From Coleofasciculus sp. FACHB-1120 (GTDB taxonomy: Bacteria > Cyanobacteriota > Cyanobacteriia > Cyanobacteriales > FACHB-T130): DNA of 64,000 nucleotides. Each line of letters begins with the position of its first letter. Positions within the stretch are counted from its first letter, which is position 1. A program made the translations under genes and the position numbers. Below the pieces are notes generated by a model that saw only the letters and a program-made list of their open reading frames with translations, had not been told where the DNA came from and made no database searches. The DNA is taken from contig NZ_JACJTV010000025.1 in NCBI RefSeq assembly GCF_014698845.1, positions 21,610 through 85,609 of the forward strand. The letters are read 5' to 3'. Below, piece after piece: positions 26,954-35,105 of this stretch.

Positions 26954-28183
26954 TTGAATTGGTCTAACCTCTGGCTTTACGTCAGCCCCCCGATTGTTGG
27001 TGCAATTATTGGCTATTTCACCAACGATATCGCCATTAAAATGTTATTCCGCCCCTATCGGACTCTTTACATCGGTGGGCGGCGCGTCCCTTTCACGCCT
27101 GGATTGATTCCCCGAAATCAGGAACGCCTAGCCAACCGGGTTTCTGACACCATCATGGGTTCTCTGCTGACGCCAGAAGAATTGCAAAAGCTGGCACGAC
27201 GGCTACTGCATACCGAACGGGTGCAAGGAGCGATTCTTTGGTTACTCCGACTGGCGCTAGAGCAGGTGAAACCCGATGCCGAGCAGAAAACCGCTAAAAT
27301 CATGGCGGGAATTCTGCGGGATTTGCTGGGGGAATCGTTTCCTCGCCTGCTGAAAGTTTTAGCCCGCCGCGAGGATTTTCTGGAAGTCCAACTCAACCAA
27401 ATTTTTGATAAGGTTTTGCTGGAATTTCAGCTGAATGACGATCAGGCAAAGAAGCTTTCTGACTGGATATTGCAAGTGGTGCTACCACCAGATATTGTGC
27501 GGCAAGCTTTGATAGATTTTTTGACTGACCGCAATATTCAGGTGATTGATGAAGGCTTTCGGGCAAAGACGAGTGGCACTTACTGGGTGGTGGCGAATTT
27601 ATTTGGTCTTCGCAACACGCTGACGCGCCTGCGGACGTTTTGCCTGGATGAAAAAGAGGAAACAAATCAGCGGATAACAGAGTTGATTCTCTCGTTGGGA
27701 ATTCGAGAACGTTTGCAGGAATGGCTGCAAAATCTCTCTTTACAAAACTTGCCCGTTTCGACAGTGCGCCAGTTGCGGAAAACGATGCGCGACAGCGTCC
27801 GCAGTTATATTCAAGAGCGGGGCGCTGACTTGTTGCAGGGATTGAGTGACTCTGTGGACTGGGAAAATATTGCTAAGTTAATTCTGGGTCGGCTGCGAAC
27901 ATCGCCTGCTGTGAACGCTTCCTTAGAAGTGGTTAGCAAAGAATTGGCTTTAATTTTAGAGCGTTATTTGGAGCGGGATCTCGAAAAAATTGTCGCTCAA
28001 GTAATTCCGATTTTGTCGATCGATCAGGTAATTATTGACCGAGTGAAGGGAACATCGGCGGCGGAATTGGAAATGGCAATTCAAGGCATCGTCAAAAGTG
28101 AACTGCAAGCAATTGTTAATTTAGGAGGCATTTTAGGGTTTGTCGTGGGTTTGTTGCAGGGGGTTTTGCTGTTGCTGCGTTAA
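26954..28183 (+). CDS. DUF445 family membrane protein
   Basis: The 409-residue protein begins with [20 protein letters not shown] then IKMLFRPYR, followed by [18 protein letters not shown]: the DUF445 hallmark of a membrane helix and a cluster of Asn/Asp, Lys and Arg. The middle is amphipathic helical (about residues 70-385) and a second hydrophobic helix ends the protein ([20 protein letters not shown]). It is probably anchored at both ends in the cytoplasmic or thylakoid membrane; function is not known. The start is TTG (26954), because the only in-frame alternative starts upstream are CTG and an in-frame stop lies 27 bases upstream. Confidence 0.85.
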   Translation: MNWSNLWLYVSPPIVGAIIGYFTNDIAIKMLFRPYRTLYIGGRRVPFTPGLIPRNQERLANRVSDTIMGSLLTPEELQKLARRLLHTERVQGAILWLLRLALEQVKPDAEQKTAKIMAGILRDLLGESFPRLLKVLARREDFLEVQLNQIFDKVLLEFQLNDDQAKKLSDWILQVVLPPDIVRQALIDFLTDRNIQVIDEGFRAKTSGTYWVVANLFGLRNTLTRLRTFCLDEKEETNQRITELILSLGIRERLQEWLQNLSLQNLPVSTVRQLRKTMRDSVRSYIQERGADLLQGLSDSVDWENIAKLILGRLRTSPAVNASLEVVSKELALILERYLERDLEKIVAQVIPILSIDQVIIDRVKGTSAAELEMAIQGIVKSELQAIVNLGGILGFVVGLLQGVLLLLR

Positions 28184-28229
28184 ACTGTGCAAAAATTAAC
28201 ACGGTTCGTCTTGGAGTCTTTCGTAAGCT

Positions 28230-29612
28230 ATGGCTTGGGCAGCTGGGCAGAGGTTATACGGCGATCGCTATATCATCGAAAGACCGCTGGGTCAGGGTGG
28301 TGTTGGGATTACCTATCTTGCTAAAGACAGAAAAGGCAATCAAGTTGTCATCAAGACGCTGAAAGAGGATGTCCTCAACAACCCAGAACTCGCTTCTTTC
28401 CGGGATAAATTTCAGCGGGATTTCCGAGATGAGGCGCTACGCCTCGCCTTATGTCGTCACCCTCATATCGTGCAGATTGACAATGCTTTTCAGGAAGGCT
28501 CACTTCCCTGTATGGCGATGGAGTATGTAGAAGGGGAAGATTTATGGAAGCGGGTGAACAGGTGGGGACTGCTATCGGAAATAGAAGCACTGCGCTACAT
28601 TCAGCAGATTGGCGAAGCCCTGACTGTCGTTCACGATAAAGGGTTGCTGCATCGGGATGTAAAGCCGCACAACATCATGCTGCGTTCTGGAAAATTAGAG
28701 GCAGTTTTGATTGATTTTGGGATTGCACGGGAGTTTATCCGGGATACTACCCAAGCTCATACTCAAGCTTTAACCCACGGTTTTGCACCGATTGAGCAAT
28801 ATGCTGAGGAAGCGAGGCGAGGCGAGTATACGGATGTCTACGCCCTCGCTGCAACTCTGTATTACTTACTCACGGGAAAGCGCCCGACTCCGGCTTTTGC
28901 TAGGGCGGCGAAAGTTTCCTTAGAAGCACCGAGACAAATTAATTCCAGTATTAGCGATCGCATTGAGTTGGCAATTCTCCAAGGTATGGAGTTTGAACCA
29001 GAGAATCGCCCTGCTTCCGTGCAAGCTTGGTTGGATTTATTCAATTTCAGCAGTCTGAATCAAGATGCGGCGACGTTACCCATCCGAAACGTTGAATCGG
29101 TCATTACTACGTCTAACACCACGCTTCCCACGACAATGTTTGTCCCTTCAGACGCTTCCCACAACAAGCTGAGTCCGGAGGCGGGGGAAAATTACCGTCA
29201 TCTGCGAGATTTATTGGCAGCAGGGAAGTGGAAAGAAGCCGATTTGGAAACGGCGGCGATTATGCTGAAGGTAGCCCGTCGGGACGAAGAATGGCTGGAT
29301 TACGAACACATTGAATCGTTTCCAGGGCAAGATTTACGCACCATCGATACTCTCTGGGTAAACTATAGCAACGGACGCTTTGGCTTGAGTGTCCAGAAGC
29401 GCATTTACCAAGAGTGTGAAAATAATTTTGTCACGTTTGGCGATCGCGTGGGTTGGCACGTCAACGACACTTGGTTGTGGTGGAATGACCTCAATTTCAC
29501 TTCGGATGCTCCCCCCGGACATCTTCCTGGGTGGAGAGTCGGGGGTTCGGGGGGTGTCTGGGGTTGTTTTGTAACGGTTGGCGAGTCGCTGTTGGCACGT
29601 CCCGATTTGTAA
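28230..29612 (+). CDS. Ser/Thr protein kinase with C-terminal GUN4 domain
   Basis: The 460-residue protein fuses a Hanks-type kinase to a GUN4-like domain. Kinase: glycine loop GQGGVG (21-26), Lys42 in VVIKTL, catalytic LLHRDVKPHN (about 141), DFG in LIDFGIAR (about 161), and an atypical P+1 region GFAPIEQYAEEARRGEYTDV. After a low-complexity linker (about 280-320), residues 320-460 hold the GUN4 pattern: YRHLRDLLAAGKWKEADLET, then DLRTIDTLWVNYSNGRFGLS and the GDRVGW...DLNFTSDAPPGHLP segment. GUN4 binds porphyrins and activates Mg-chelatase; fused to a kinase it may report tetrapyrrole level. No membrane helix is seen between the domains, so it appears soluble. Confidence 0.9.
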   Translation: MAWAAGQRLYGDRYIIERPLGQGGVGITYLAKDRKGNQVVIKTLKEDVLNNPELASFRDKFQRDFRDEALRLALCRHPHIVQIDNAFQEGSLPCMAMEYVEGEDLWKRVNRWGLLSEIEALRYIQQIGEALTVVHDKGLLHRDVKPHNIMLRSGKLEAVLIDFGIAREFIRDTTQAHTQALTHGFAPIEQYAEEARRGEYTDVYALAATLYYLLTGKRPTPAFARAAKVSLEAPRQINSSISDRIELAILQGMEFEPENRPASVQAWLDLFNFSSLNQDAATLPIRNVESVITTSNTTLPTTMFVPSDASHNKLSPEAGENYRHLRDLLAAGKWKEADLETAAIMLKVARRDEEWLDYEHIESFPGQDLRTIDTLWVNYSNGRFGLSVQKRIYQECENNFVTFGDRVGWHVNDTWLWWNDLNFTSDAPPGHLPGWRVGGSGGVWGCFVTVGESLLARPDL

Positions 29613-29680
29613 GCTGATAAACAAAGAGCGATCGCTTTGTTTTTGAGAAGCAGGTTAGCAATATATCTCGAAATTAATCC

Positions 29681-30136
29681 TTAAACCAGTTGAGTTTGAA
29701 AACTTTCCATTGCTTGTTTTTTCTGGGCGTAGAAACTCCGCAACCGCTGCAATTGAGCCTCTGACAGCACAGATTTAATGACGCTCAGCAATTCACCCCA
29801 TCTGTACATTTCTGCCAAAGAAGGGGCTGTTTTTAGTTTCTGCTCGTAAAATTTTACCCAAAAGCCGGGGGCTTTATATTGATTGTTTCGCCAACGCTTG
29901 CGCCATCTAAGGAAATCTCTAGCAGAGGGTGTCTCCGCTCCTAAAATGGGTGGCAGATCCGCATAGCTGACAAACGTACTCACGCCTTTGCCAACAACGT
30001 GGATGACATATTGCCAGCAGTCGATCCGATATATCTGTTGCGGGTTGAGGTTAAGCAAAAGAGCGATCGCTTCTTTCGTCACAAACCGAGCCAATTGATG
30101 AACAACCCTTGCTTCAGGCTGTGAGCTTGATATCAT
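29681..30136 (-). CDS. Hypothetical cyanobacterial protein
   Basis: About 151 residues from the ATG at 30136; an ATG 21 bases upstream is open, but GGAGT lies 8 bases before the inner ATG, which decides the start. The sequence is soluble, basic and Trp/Tyr-rich (for example YRIDCWQYVIHVVGKGVSTF, FLRWRKRWRNNQYKAPGFWV). I do not recognise the family. It is divergent from the small HTH gene; the two share a short upstream region with a palindrome AACTCCA-N6-TGGAGTT (30144-30163), which may be an operator. Confidence 0.55.
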   Translation of the reverse strand: MISSSQPEARVVHQLARFVTKEAIALLLNLNPQQIYRIDCWQYVIHVVGKGVSTFVSYADLPPILGAETPSARDFLRWRKRWRNNQYKAPGFWVKFYEQKLKTAPSLAEMYRWGELLSVIKSVLSEAQLQRLRSFYAQKKQAMESFQTQLV

Positions 30137-30143
30137 AAGAATT

Positions 30144-30163
30144 AACTCCAATATCATGGAGTT
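30144..30163. promoter_or_regulatory. Palindrome in a divergent promoter region
   Basis: AACTCCA, 6 bases, TGGAGTT: perfect 7-base arms, overlapping the ribosome site of the - strand gene and 92 bases from the start of the HTH gene. It may be bound by the HTH product, which is only inference. Confidence 0.35.
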
Positions 30164-30174
30164 TTTGTGGAATT

Positions 30175-30219
30175 AGCGATCGCTCTTCAGTTTCCGACGC
30201 CAAAGGGCGATCGCTTTTT
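30175..30219. repeat. HIP1 hairpin between divergent genes
   Basis: AGCGATCGC (30175-30183) and GCGATCGCT (30207-30215) are complementary, with TTTT following. The location between divergent genes argues against a normal terminator; pairs of HIP1 octamers can form such stems by chance. Confidence 0.4.
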
Positions 30220-30254
30220 ACTGGATAAAATATTTTAGTCGAAATTTAAACTCT

Positions 30255-30476
30255 ATGTCAAGAACAGAGTTAATAAAGTTGCGGATTAGGGAGTTTGCCG
30301 CCAAGGAAGGCTGGACGCTGAAGGAGGTTTCCGAACGTTCCGGAGTCTCATACAGCACAATTAAAACTTATGCAGTGTCACCGGGAATGGTGATGGCTGA
30401 CTTAGCTGCTTTACGAAAGTTAGCGCGAACGTTTGATGTGTTAATTGAAGATTTGTTGGAAGTAGTGCAAGAATAA
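30255..30476 (+). CDS. Small XRE/HTH-type transcriptional regulator
   Basis: The 73-residue protein is a single helix-turn-helix of the XRE/Cro type: RIREFAAKEGWTLKEVSERS then GVSYSTIKTYAVSPG and the closing helix LAALRKLARTFDVLIEDLLE. Such small proteins are usually DNA-binding repressors, often antitoxins or phage-like. The turn is GVSYSTIKTY, with the canonical small residue at the turn. It stands between a hypothetical gene and a kinase remnant; no toxin gene is next to it in the same orientation. Confidence 0.75.
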   Translation: MSRTELIKLRIREFAAKEGWTLKEVSERSGVSYSTIKTYAVSPGMVMADLAALRKLARTFDVLIEDLLEVVQE

Positions 30477-30567
30477 GCGATCTCGTAACATTCAATAAAG
30501 TTTAAGTGAGCGATCGCTTTCTTGATACTGTGCCAAAATGAACCCAAGCGTCTCGGAATTATAGGAA

Positions 30568-30660
30568 ATGCCTTGGGTAGCAGGACAAAAACTACATGAT
30601 GGTAAGTACACCATCGAGAAAGAATTAGGCGAAGGTGGCTTTGGTATCACCTATCTTTAG
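30568..30660 (+). pseudogene. Decapitated Ser/Thr kinase remnant (first 30 residues only)
   Basis: From an ATG at 30568, 30 codons encode the start of a Hanks-type kinase: MPWVAGQKLHDGKYTIEKEL followed by GEGGFGITYL, then TAG. The glycine loop is intact but all catalytic parts are missing. The N-terminus resembles that of the kinase-GUN4 gene (MAWAAGQRLYGDRY...LGQGGVGITYL) but comes from a different paralogue. The sequence is cut exactly where a perfect 21-base inverted repeat begins. Confidence 0.7.
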
Positions 30661-30682
30661 CAAGATAGGTGATACCAAAGCC
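30637..30682. repeat. Perfect 21-base inverted repeat at the kinase break point
   Basis: Arms 30637-30657 and 30662-30682 are exactly complementary with only the four bases TAGC between them. The left arm encodes the kinase glycine loop (GFGITYL). The right arm is the mirror copy of that coding sequence, so the repeat arose from kinase DNA rather than by independent evolution of a hairpin. Confidence 0.8.
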
Positions 30683-30805
30683 TCTAAGTAAGCAACATCC
30701 AGATTCATTTTAGAAGCTTTGGTTCGCTAAAACACTATAGTTTTCCTATGCTGTTGCTAGTAAGTTAGGGGTAAGTAAAAATTAAAACTTTCAGCAGAAT
30801 TTATG

Positions 30806-31201
30806 CTATTCCTTTAAATCATCAACAGAAAATTCCTCAGCAATAATCTTCCAGCTAATCCATGCTTTTGGTTCTAGCAATACTCCTTCCACACCATATT
30901 CTTCATAAGCTTTATTAGGTTCAGGCTCACTTACCTTATCAAAAACTTTCTTAGTTTCTTTGAATCCATCTTTTTTGGGATCTCCTGCATAAATAGAGAA
31001 AGTTCTTTGGGATGACACTACATTTTTAAATATTAAGCAACAGGGAGCTGACATTGTATGGCTATTTGCCAAGGGATGAGGAGGATAAATTTCTAGACCA
31101 GAATGTATATCGATCATTAGGTCGTTGCCCACAATATTAAATCCACTAATATTACTTTCAGTGAAGTGGATGTCATCATAAAAGCCTTTAACTAATACCA
31201 T
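30806..31201 (-). CDS. Hypothetical protein
   Basis: The 131-residue soluble acidic protein has no family I recognise. It is rich in beta-type stretches (ISGFNIVGNDLMIDIHSGLE, then APCCLIFKNVVSSQRTFSIY) and ends with EEFSVDDLKE. AT-richer than its neighbours, it sits between the kinase remnant and an exported methyltransferase gene. Its size and composition resemble small immunity-type proteins, but this is only impression. ATG at 31201 is first in frame. Confidence 0.5.
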   Translation of the reverse strand: MVLVKGFYDDIHFTESNISGFNIVGNDLMIDIHSGLEIYPPHPLANSHTMSAPCCLIFKNVVSSQRTFSIYAGDPKKDGFKETKKVFDKVSEPEPNKAYEEYGVEGVLLEPKAWISWKIIAEEFSVDDLKE

Positions 31202-31534
31202 TATTGAACCTTCTCCAAACTTGTAGTTAAAACGTACTGGTGCTCTATTTCACTTACCTCCAGCTTGGATGTACCAGCAGGACATCTTCCTTGGATGCAA
31301 TCGCTTAATTTATATCTTAGGGGTGACGTGGGTTCTTCATTTTTAATTGTGGAAATGTCTTCTCTCGCGTCGAGACTGGCAACTTGTAGCCAAAAGTAAT
31401 TTATAGCGGTTTGTAAAATTTGTAAAAGACGAGTGATGGGAAGCGATCGCTCTTTCTGGCAATCTAGTTTTCACAAGCGATCGCTTCTGGCAAGATAAGG
31501 AGAAGCGTCACATTCACAAAGGTCATCAGTTGCT
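31202..31534. other. Intergenic region
   Basis: About 330 bases without a gene. Two HIP1 octamers (about 31444 and 31479) lie in similar 3' contexts ending CTGGCAA. A purine-rich AAGGAGAAG stretch at 31497-31505 lies too far from the ATG at 31535 to be its ribosome site. Confidence 0.35.
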
Positions 31535-32434
31535 ATGCGTTTAAAGCGAATCCTTGGCTTTTTGGTGTTGTGTGTGGGTGTTAGCAGCCTCTTCATCTGG
31601 CAAGAAGGGCGATCTCTATCCGTCTCCCAGGCTCAACCTCCACCCCTGCCGGAGGGGGTGCGATCGCAGACTGATGTGCCCTATGTGCCAACGCCTAACG
31701 AGGTGGTGACAGCGATGCTAAAGATGGCTGGCGTCACAAAAGATGACGTCGTCTACGATCTGGGTTCTGGCGATGGCAGGCTGGTTATCGCAGGGGCGAA
31801 GGAATTTGGTGCGAAAGGTGTCGGTTTCGAGATTAACCCCCGGCTGATTCAGGAAAGTAACGAAAAAGCTAGATCGGCAGGTGTGAGCGATCGCGTGAAG
31901 TTTGTCGAGCAAGATTTGTTCCAAACTGACCTCAGCGAGGCTACCGTGGTGACGCTTTACCTGTTGCCTAAAGTTAACGTCCAACTGCGACCAAAACTGC
32001 TGCGCGAACTCAAACCGGGAACGCCCGTTGTCTCTCACCAGTTCGATATGAAGGAATGGAAACCCGATCGTACTGAAGTGTTGCGGGTCGGTTCTCGCAT
32101 TCACAGAGTTTTCTATTGGGTGATTCCAGCACAGGTAACAGGAACTTGGCAATGGAATATGCAATCCGTTGGGAGCAAAAACCCTTACACGTTGCAACTA
32201 CGTCAACAGTTCCAAGAAGTTACGGGAACGGTGAGAATGAGCAATGACGAAATACCGATTACTGAAGCGAAATTAACCGGCGACCAACTTAGTTTTAAAG
32301 TTACACAGCCGAAGCAAGGGAAGCTCGTAACCATGCAGTTTAATGGGCGCATTTCTGACAACACCATTATTGGAAGCGTAGATATATTAGGCGGTGCGAA
32401 AGTAGATAGACGCAACTGGTCAGCCCGACGCTAA
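31535..32434 (+). CDS. Exported SAM-dependent methyltransferase with C-terminal beta domain
   Basis: The 299-residue protein opens with a signal peptide or membrane anchor (about residues 1-34: LGFLVLCVGVSSLFIW). A class I methyltransferase domain follows (about 48-200): VPYVPTPNEVVTAMLKMAGV, motif I VVYDLGSGDGRLVIAGAKEF, acidic motif VGFEINPRLI, then LPKVNVQLRPKLL. This resembles the histone-lysine DOT1-like/YtxH set of small methyltransferases. The last 90 residues (about 205-299) are beta-rich and without enzyme motifs (GTWQWNMQSVGSKNPYTLQL). Exported methyltransferases are rare because SAM is cytoplasmic, so the leader may instead be a membrane anchor with the enzyme inside. Confidence 0.72.
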   Translation: MRLKRILGFLVLCVGVSSLFIWQEGRSLSVSQAQPPPLPEGVRSQTDVPYVPTPNEVVTAMLKMAGVTKDDVVYDLGSGDGRLVIAGAKEFGAKGVGFEINPRLIQESNEKARSAGVSDRVKFVEQDLFQTDLSEATVVTLYLLPKVNVQLRPKLLRELKPGTPVVSHQFDMKEWKPDRTEVLRVGSRIHRVFYWVIPAQVTGTWQWNMQSVGSKNPYTLQLRQQFQEVTGTVRMSNDEIPITEAKLTGDQLSFKVTQPKQGKLVTMQFNGRISDNTIIGSVDILGGAKVDRRNWSARR

Positions 32435-32449
32435 TCGTGCCCTTCTTGC

Positions 32450-33622
32450 TTATTCATCTTCCATCTTTCCTGAAAAATCAGTGTCTTGATACACTTGGTC
32501 AAGCGCCTGCTGTTGAGTCCGACGGGAAGGACGACGGTATTTTTTGGCTTCTAACCGGGGTTCGTATTGACTGTGCCCTTTACCCTTCGTTTTCATTTTC
32601 AGGGTTGCATCGGGATCGGCTTGTTGGTTCAGATGAGTAGAAAGCGCGATCGCATCTTTCAGAAAATCTAGATAATGCTCGTAACGTTCCCAATCCCCCC
32701 TCACCGCACAATTCGGCTCATCCCGATGCAGGCAATCACTAAATTGACATCGGGCAACCGCTAAGCGCTGCCGTGCCTCTGGGAAATAATGCACCAACTC
32801 TTCCGGAGTCGCATCCAAGTCTGGTTGGTTGAATCCAGGGGTATCTGCAATGAATCCGCCTGTCGGTAATTCAAACAATTCAACGTGTCGCGTCGTATGA
32901 CGCCCTCGGCTGAGTTTGCCGGAAACTTCCCCGACGCGCAGATTGACGCTGGGAATAAGATAGTTTACGATGCTGGATTTCCCAACGCCAGAAAGACCGG
33001 CAAAGATAGTAATTTTATGATTCAGCTGATGCTGGAATTCTTCTAGACCTTGACCTGTGTGGACGCTGATAAATATCGGTTGGTAGCCCCACCCTTGCAA
33101 GCGATCGCGCCATTGGTTGAGTTGGTCAGTTGTCACCAAATCGCTTTTATTTAAACAAAGGCAGACCTCTAAGCCAGTAGACTCTCCTTTTACCAGAAAA
33201 CGGCTCAATTGATAGGCATCCAACGTAGGTTCTTCCAGAGCAAAAACCAGAAGAATTTGCTGGGCATTTGCCACTGGAGGACGATCCAGTTCGGTTTTGC
33301 GGGGGAAAACTTCGGCGATCGCACCCCGTCCCCCTGCCCAGTCCGCTTCCTCAACCAGAACGCGATCGCCTACCATCACCTTCTGACCGATTTTTTTTAG
33401 CCTTGCCCGACGAGTACAAAGGAGAAAGGGAGTTACGAGTGGGGTGTGAACTCCCAACTCCGGACTACGGAGGTCTAGCCGCACTTGGTAGAAATTCGCC
33501 TGTACAGCCACCACCGTCCCCATTAACGGCGAAGAAGCTTCCAACCGTTCAACCGGATCTGGAAATTGCTCCTCACTCTTCTCTCCTGTCGGCGGCAGCG
33601 AAGGAGGTGGTACAGAACTCAT
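32450..33622 (-). CDS. rsgA: Ribosome small subunit biogenesis GTPase RsgA
   Basis: The 390-residue protein has the circularly permuted GTPase order of RsgA: N-terminal OB fold, G4 (LNKSDLV), then G1 FAGLSGVGKSSIVNYLIP and G3 DTPGFNQPDL, and a C-terminal zinc finger (CQFSDCLHRDEPNCAV). It helps the last steps of 30S maturation. It is longer than E. coli RsgA mainly at the C-terminus (about 360-390, basic). Its start overlaps the tusA-like stop by four bases, so it is the last gene of the grpE-dnaK-dnaJ-tusA-rsgA operon. Confidence 0.95.
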   Translation of the reverse strand: MSSVPPPSLPPTGEKSEEQFPDPVERLEASSPLMGTVVAVQANFYQVRLDLRSPELGVHTPLVTPFLLCTRRARLKKIGQKVMVGDRVLVEEADWAGGRGAIAEVFPRKTELDRPPVANAQQILLVFALEEPTLDAYQLSRFLVKGESTGLEVCLCLNKSDLVTTDQLNQWRDRLQGWGYQPIFISVHTGQGLEEFQHQLNHKITIFAGLSGVGKSSIVNYLIPSVNLRVGEVSGKLSRGRHTTRHVELFELPTGGFIADTPGFNQPDLDATPEELVHYFPEARQRLAVARCQFSDCLHRDEPNCAVRGDWERYEHYLDFLKDAIALSTHLNQQADPDATLKMKTKGKGHSQYEPRLEAKKYRRPSRRTQQQALDQVYQDTDFSGKMEDE

Positions 33623-33897
33623 AGGGAAGCTGGACGCCGCACCCTCAGGGCAAAAAAGCCTGTGCGGTCTTCAGACGCAATGAATCGCGTCTCTTCAATT
33701 GTGTAGCCTGCCATCGCTAAACTATCAGGAACCTGCTCAATTGGCTCACCCGGATCTAACCACACTTCTAATAAGCTGCCGGGTGCCATTTGTTCCAGGC
33801 GGAGTTTAGTGCGAACGAAGTTAATCGGGCAAGGCGTCCCCCGCAAGTCCAGCTGAGCGTCCGGCACATCCGTTGCAGTCGCTGGATTGTCGATCAC
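33619..33897 (-). CDS. TusA-family sulfur-carrier/sulfurtransferase protein
   Basis: The 92-residue protein has the TusA fold motif [20 protein letters not shown] with the reactive Cys in TPCP, then [20 protein letters not shown]. TusA-like proteins relay sulfur to tRNA thiolation or other acceptors. It overlaps both neighbours by four bases (dnaJ and rsgA), so it is surely cotranscribed with them. Whether it acts with the chaperone or the GTPase is unknown. E. coli TusA partners TusBCD and TusE are not here. Confidence 0.88.
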   Translation of the reverse strand: MIDNPATATDVPDAQLDLRGTPCPINFVRTKLRLEQMAPGSLLEVWLDPGEPIEQVPDSLAMAGYTIEETRFIASEDRTGFFALRVRRPASL

Positions 33898-35018
33898 TTG
33901 AATAACCCTCCCAAAAATCCTTCTAACCCGCCTTTCCCAGTGCGATCGCCTTTGATTTTAGCCAATTTCTCCAGCAGTTCCCGTTCTTCAGCCGTAATCC
34001 GATTGGGAATATCAATTCCTACATTAATCAGGTGATCTCCCCGGCTGACTGGGTTTCCTAGTTTAGGTACCCCATGATTTTCTAGTGTCAGCACCGTATT
34101 CGGTTGCGTTCCCGCCGGAATGGTTAACTCTACCGGCCCATCCACTGTATTCACTTCCAGACGGCATCCTAAGATCGCCTGCAAGTAGCTAATCTTAATC
34201 TCTGACAGGACGTTAATCCCATCCCGATGAAACTCTGCGTCTTCCTCAACAAACAAATAGACGTACAAATCTCCCGGAGGCCCACCGCGCAGACCAGCGT
34301 CTCCTTCTTTAGAAACGCGCAGCCGGGTTCCATTATCTACCCCTGGAGGGATAGTAATTTTTAGCTTTTTCGTCTCCTGTTTGCGCCCGACGCCTCCGCA
34401 AGTTTCACACTTGTCCTCAATTACCTGCCCTTCACCGTTACAGGTAGGGCATACAGAGACTTGGGTAAAGCTACCAAACGGAGTCCGTGTCGCACGACGC
34501 ACTTGACCGGAACCACTGCAAGTCGGACAGGCTCGCGGTCGCGTTCCCGGCTTGGCACCCGCACCACTACAGGTAGCACAAGTTTCTAGATGGGGAATCC
34601 GGATTTCTTTTTCGCCCCCAAACACGGCTTCTCGAAATTCCAACTTTAAATCTAACCGCAGGTCGTCACCGCGCACGGGACCGCTACGTCTGCGAGCAGC
34701 CGTTTGACCCCCGGCACCCCCAAACCCACTGAAGAAGCTTTCAAAAATATCGGCAAAGTTACCGAGATCGCCTAAGTCTGGGCTAGCTCCGGCACCCGAA
34801 GCTACTCCGGCTTCCCCATAGCGATCAAAGCGACTTCGGGTTTCTGGTTCCGAAAGGACTTCGTAGGCGCGATTAATTTCTTTAAAGCGTTCTTCCGCCC
34901 CTGGCTCTTTATTGACATCCGGGTGATACTTCCGGGCCAGACGGCGATAGGCACGCTTAATTTCCTCTTTGTCTGAGTCACGGGAGACCCCGAGAATTTC
35001 ATAGTAGTCGCGGGCCAT
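33894..35018 (-). CDS. dnaJ: Molecular chaperone DnaJ (Hsp40)
   Basis: The 374-residue protein is a type I DnaJ: J domain with HPD ([11 protein letters not shown]) at about residues 29-40, a Gly/Phe linker (about 75-115), four zinc-binding CxxCxGxG-type repeats ([32 protein letters not shown]) at about 145-205, and a C-terminal substrate and dimer domain. It stimulates DnaK ATPase and delivers clients. It follows dnaK by about 87 bases with an AT-rich 18-base perfect hairpin between them. Confidence 0.96.
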   Translation of the reverse strand: MARDYYEILGVSRDSDKEEIKRAYRRLARKYHPDVNKEPGAEERFKEINRAYEVLSEPETRSRFDRYGEAGVASGAGASPDLGDLGNFADIFESFFSGFGGAGGQTAARRRSGPVRGDDLRLDLKLEFREAVFGGEKEIRIPHLETCATCSGAGAKPGTRPRACPTCSGSGQVRRATRTPFGSFTQVSVCPTCNGEGQVIEDKCETCGGVGRKQETKKLKITIPPGVDNGTRLRVSKEGDAGLRGGPPGDLYVYLFVEEDAEFHRDGINVLSEIKISYLQAILGCRLEVNTVDGPVELTIPAGTQPNTVLTLENHGVPKLGNPVSRGDHLINVGIDIPNRITAEERELLEKLAKIKGDRTGKGGLEGFLGGLFK

Positions 35019-35054
35019 AGAACGCTGCTTCTTTAGGGGTTAAGGGTTAGGAGA

Positions 35055-35102
35055 AATTAAAAATTAAAAATTTAGAGATTCGTCAATTTTTAATTTTTAA
35101 TT
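35055..35102. repeat. Perfect 18-base inverted repeat between dnaK and dnaJ
   Basis: Arms 35055-35072 (AATTAAAAATTAAAAATT) and 35085-35102 pair exactly around a 12-base loop, all A/T. It starts four bases after the dnaK stop codon on the - strand. It may terminate or slow transcription, or protect the 3' end of the dnaK mRNA. Confidence 0.6.
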
Positions 35103-35105
35103 GAT

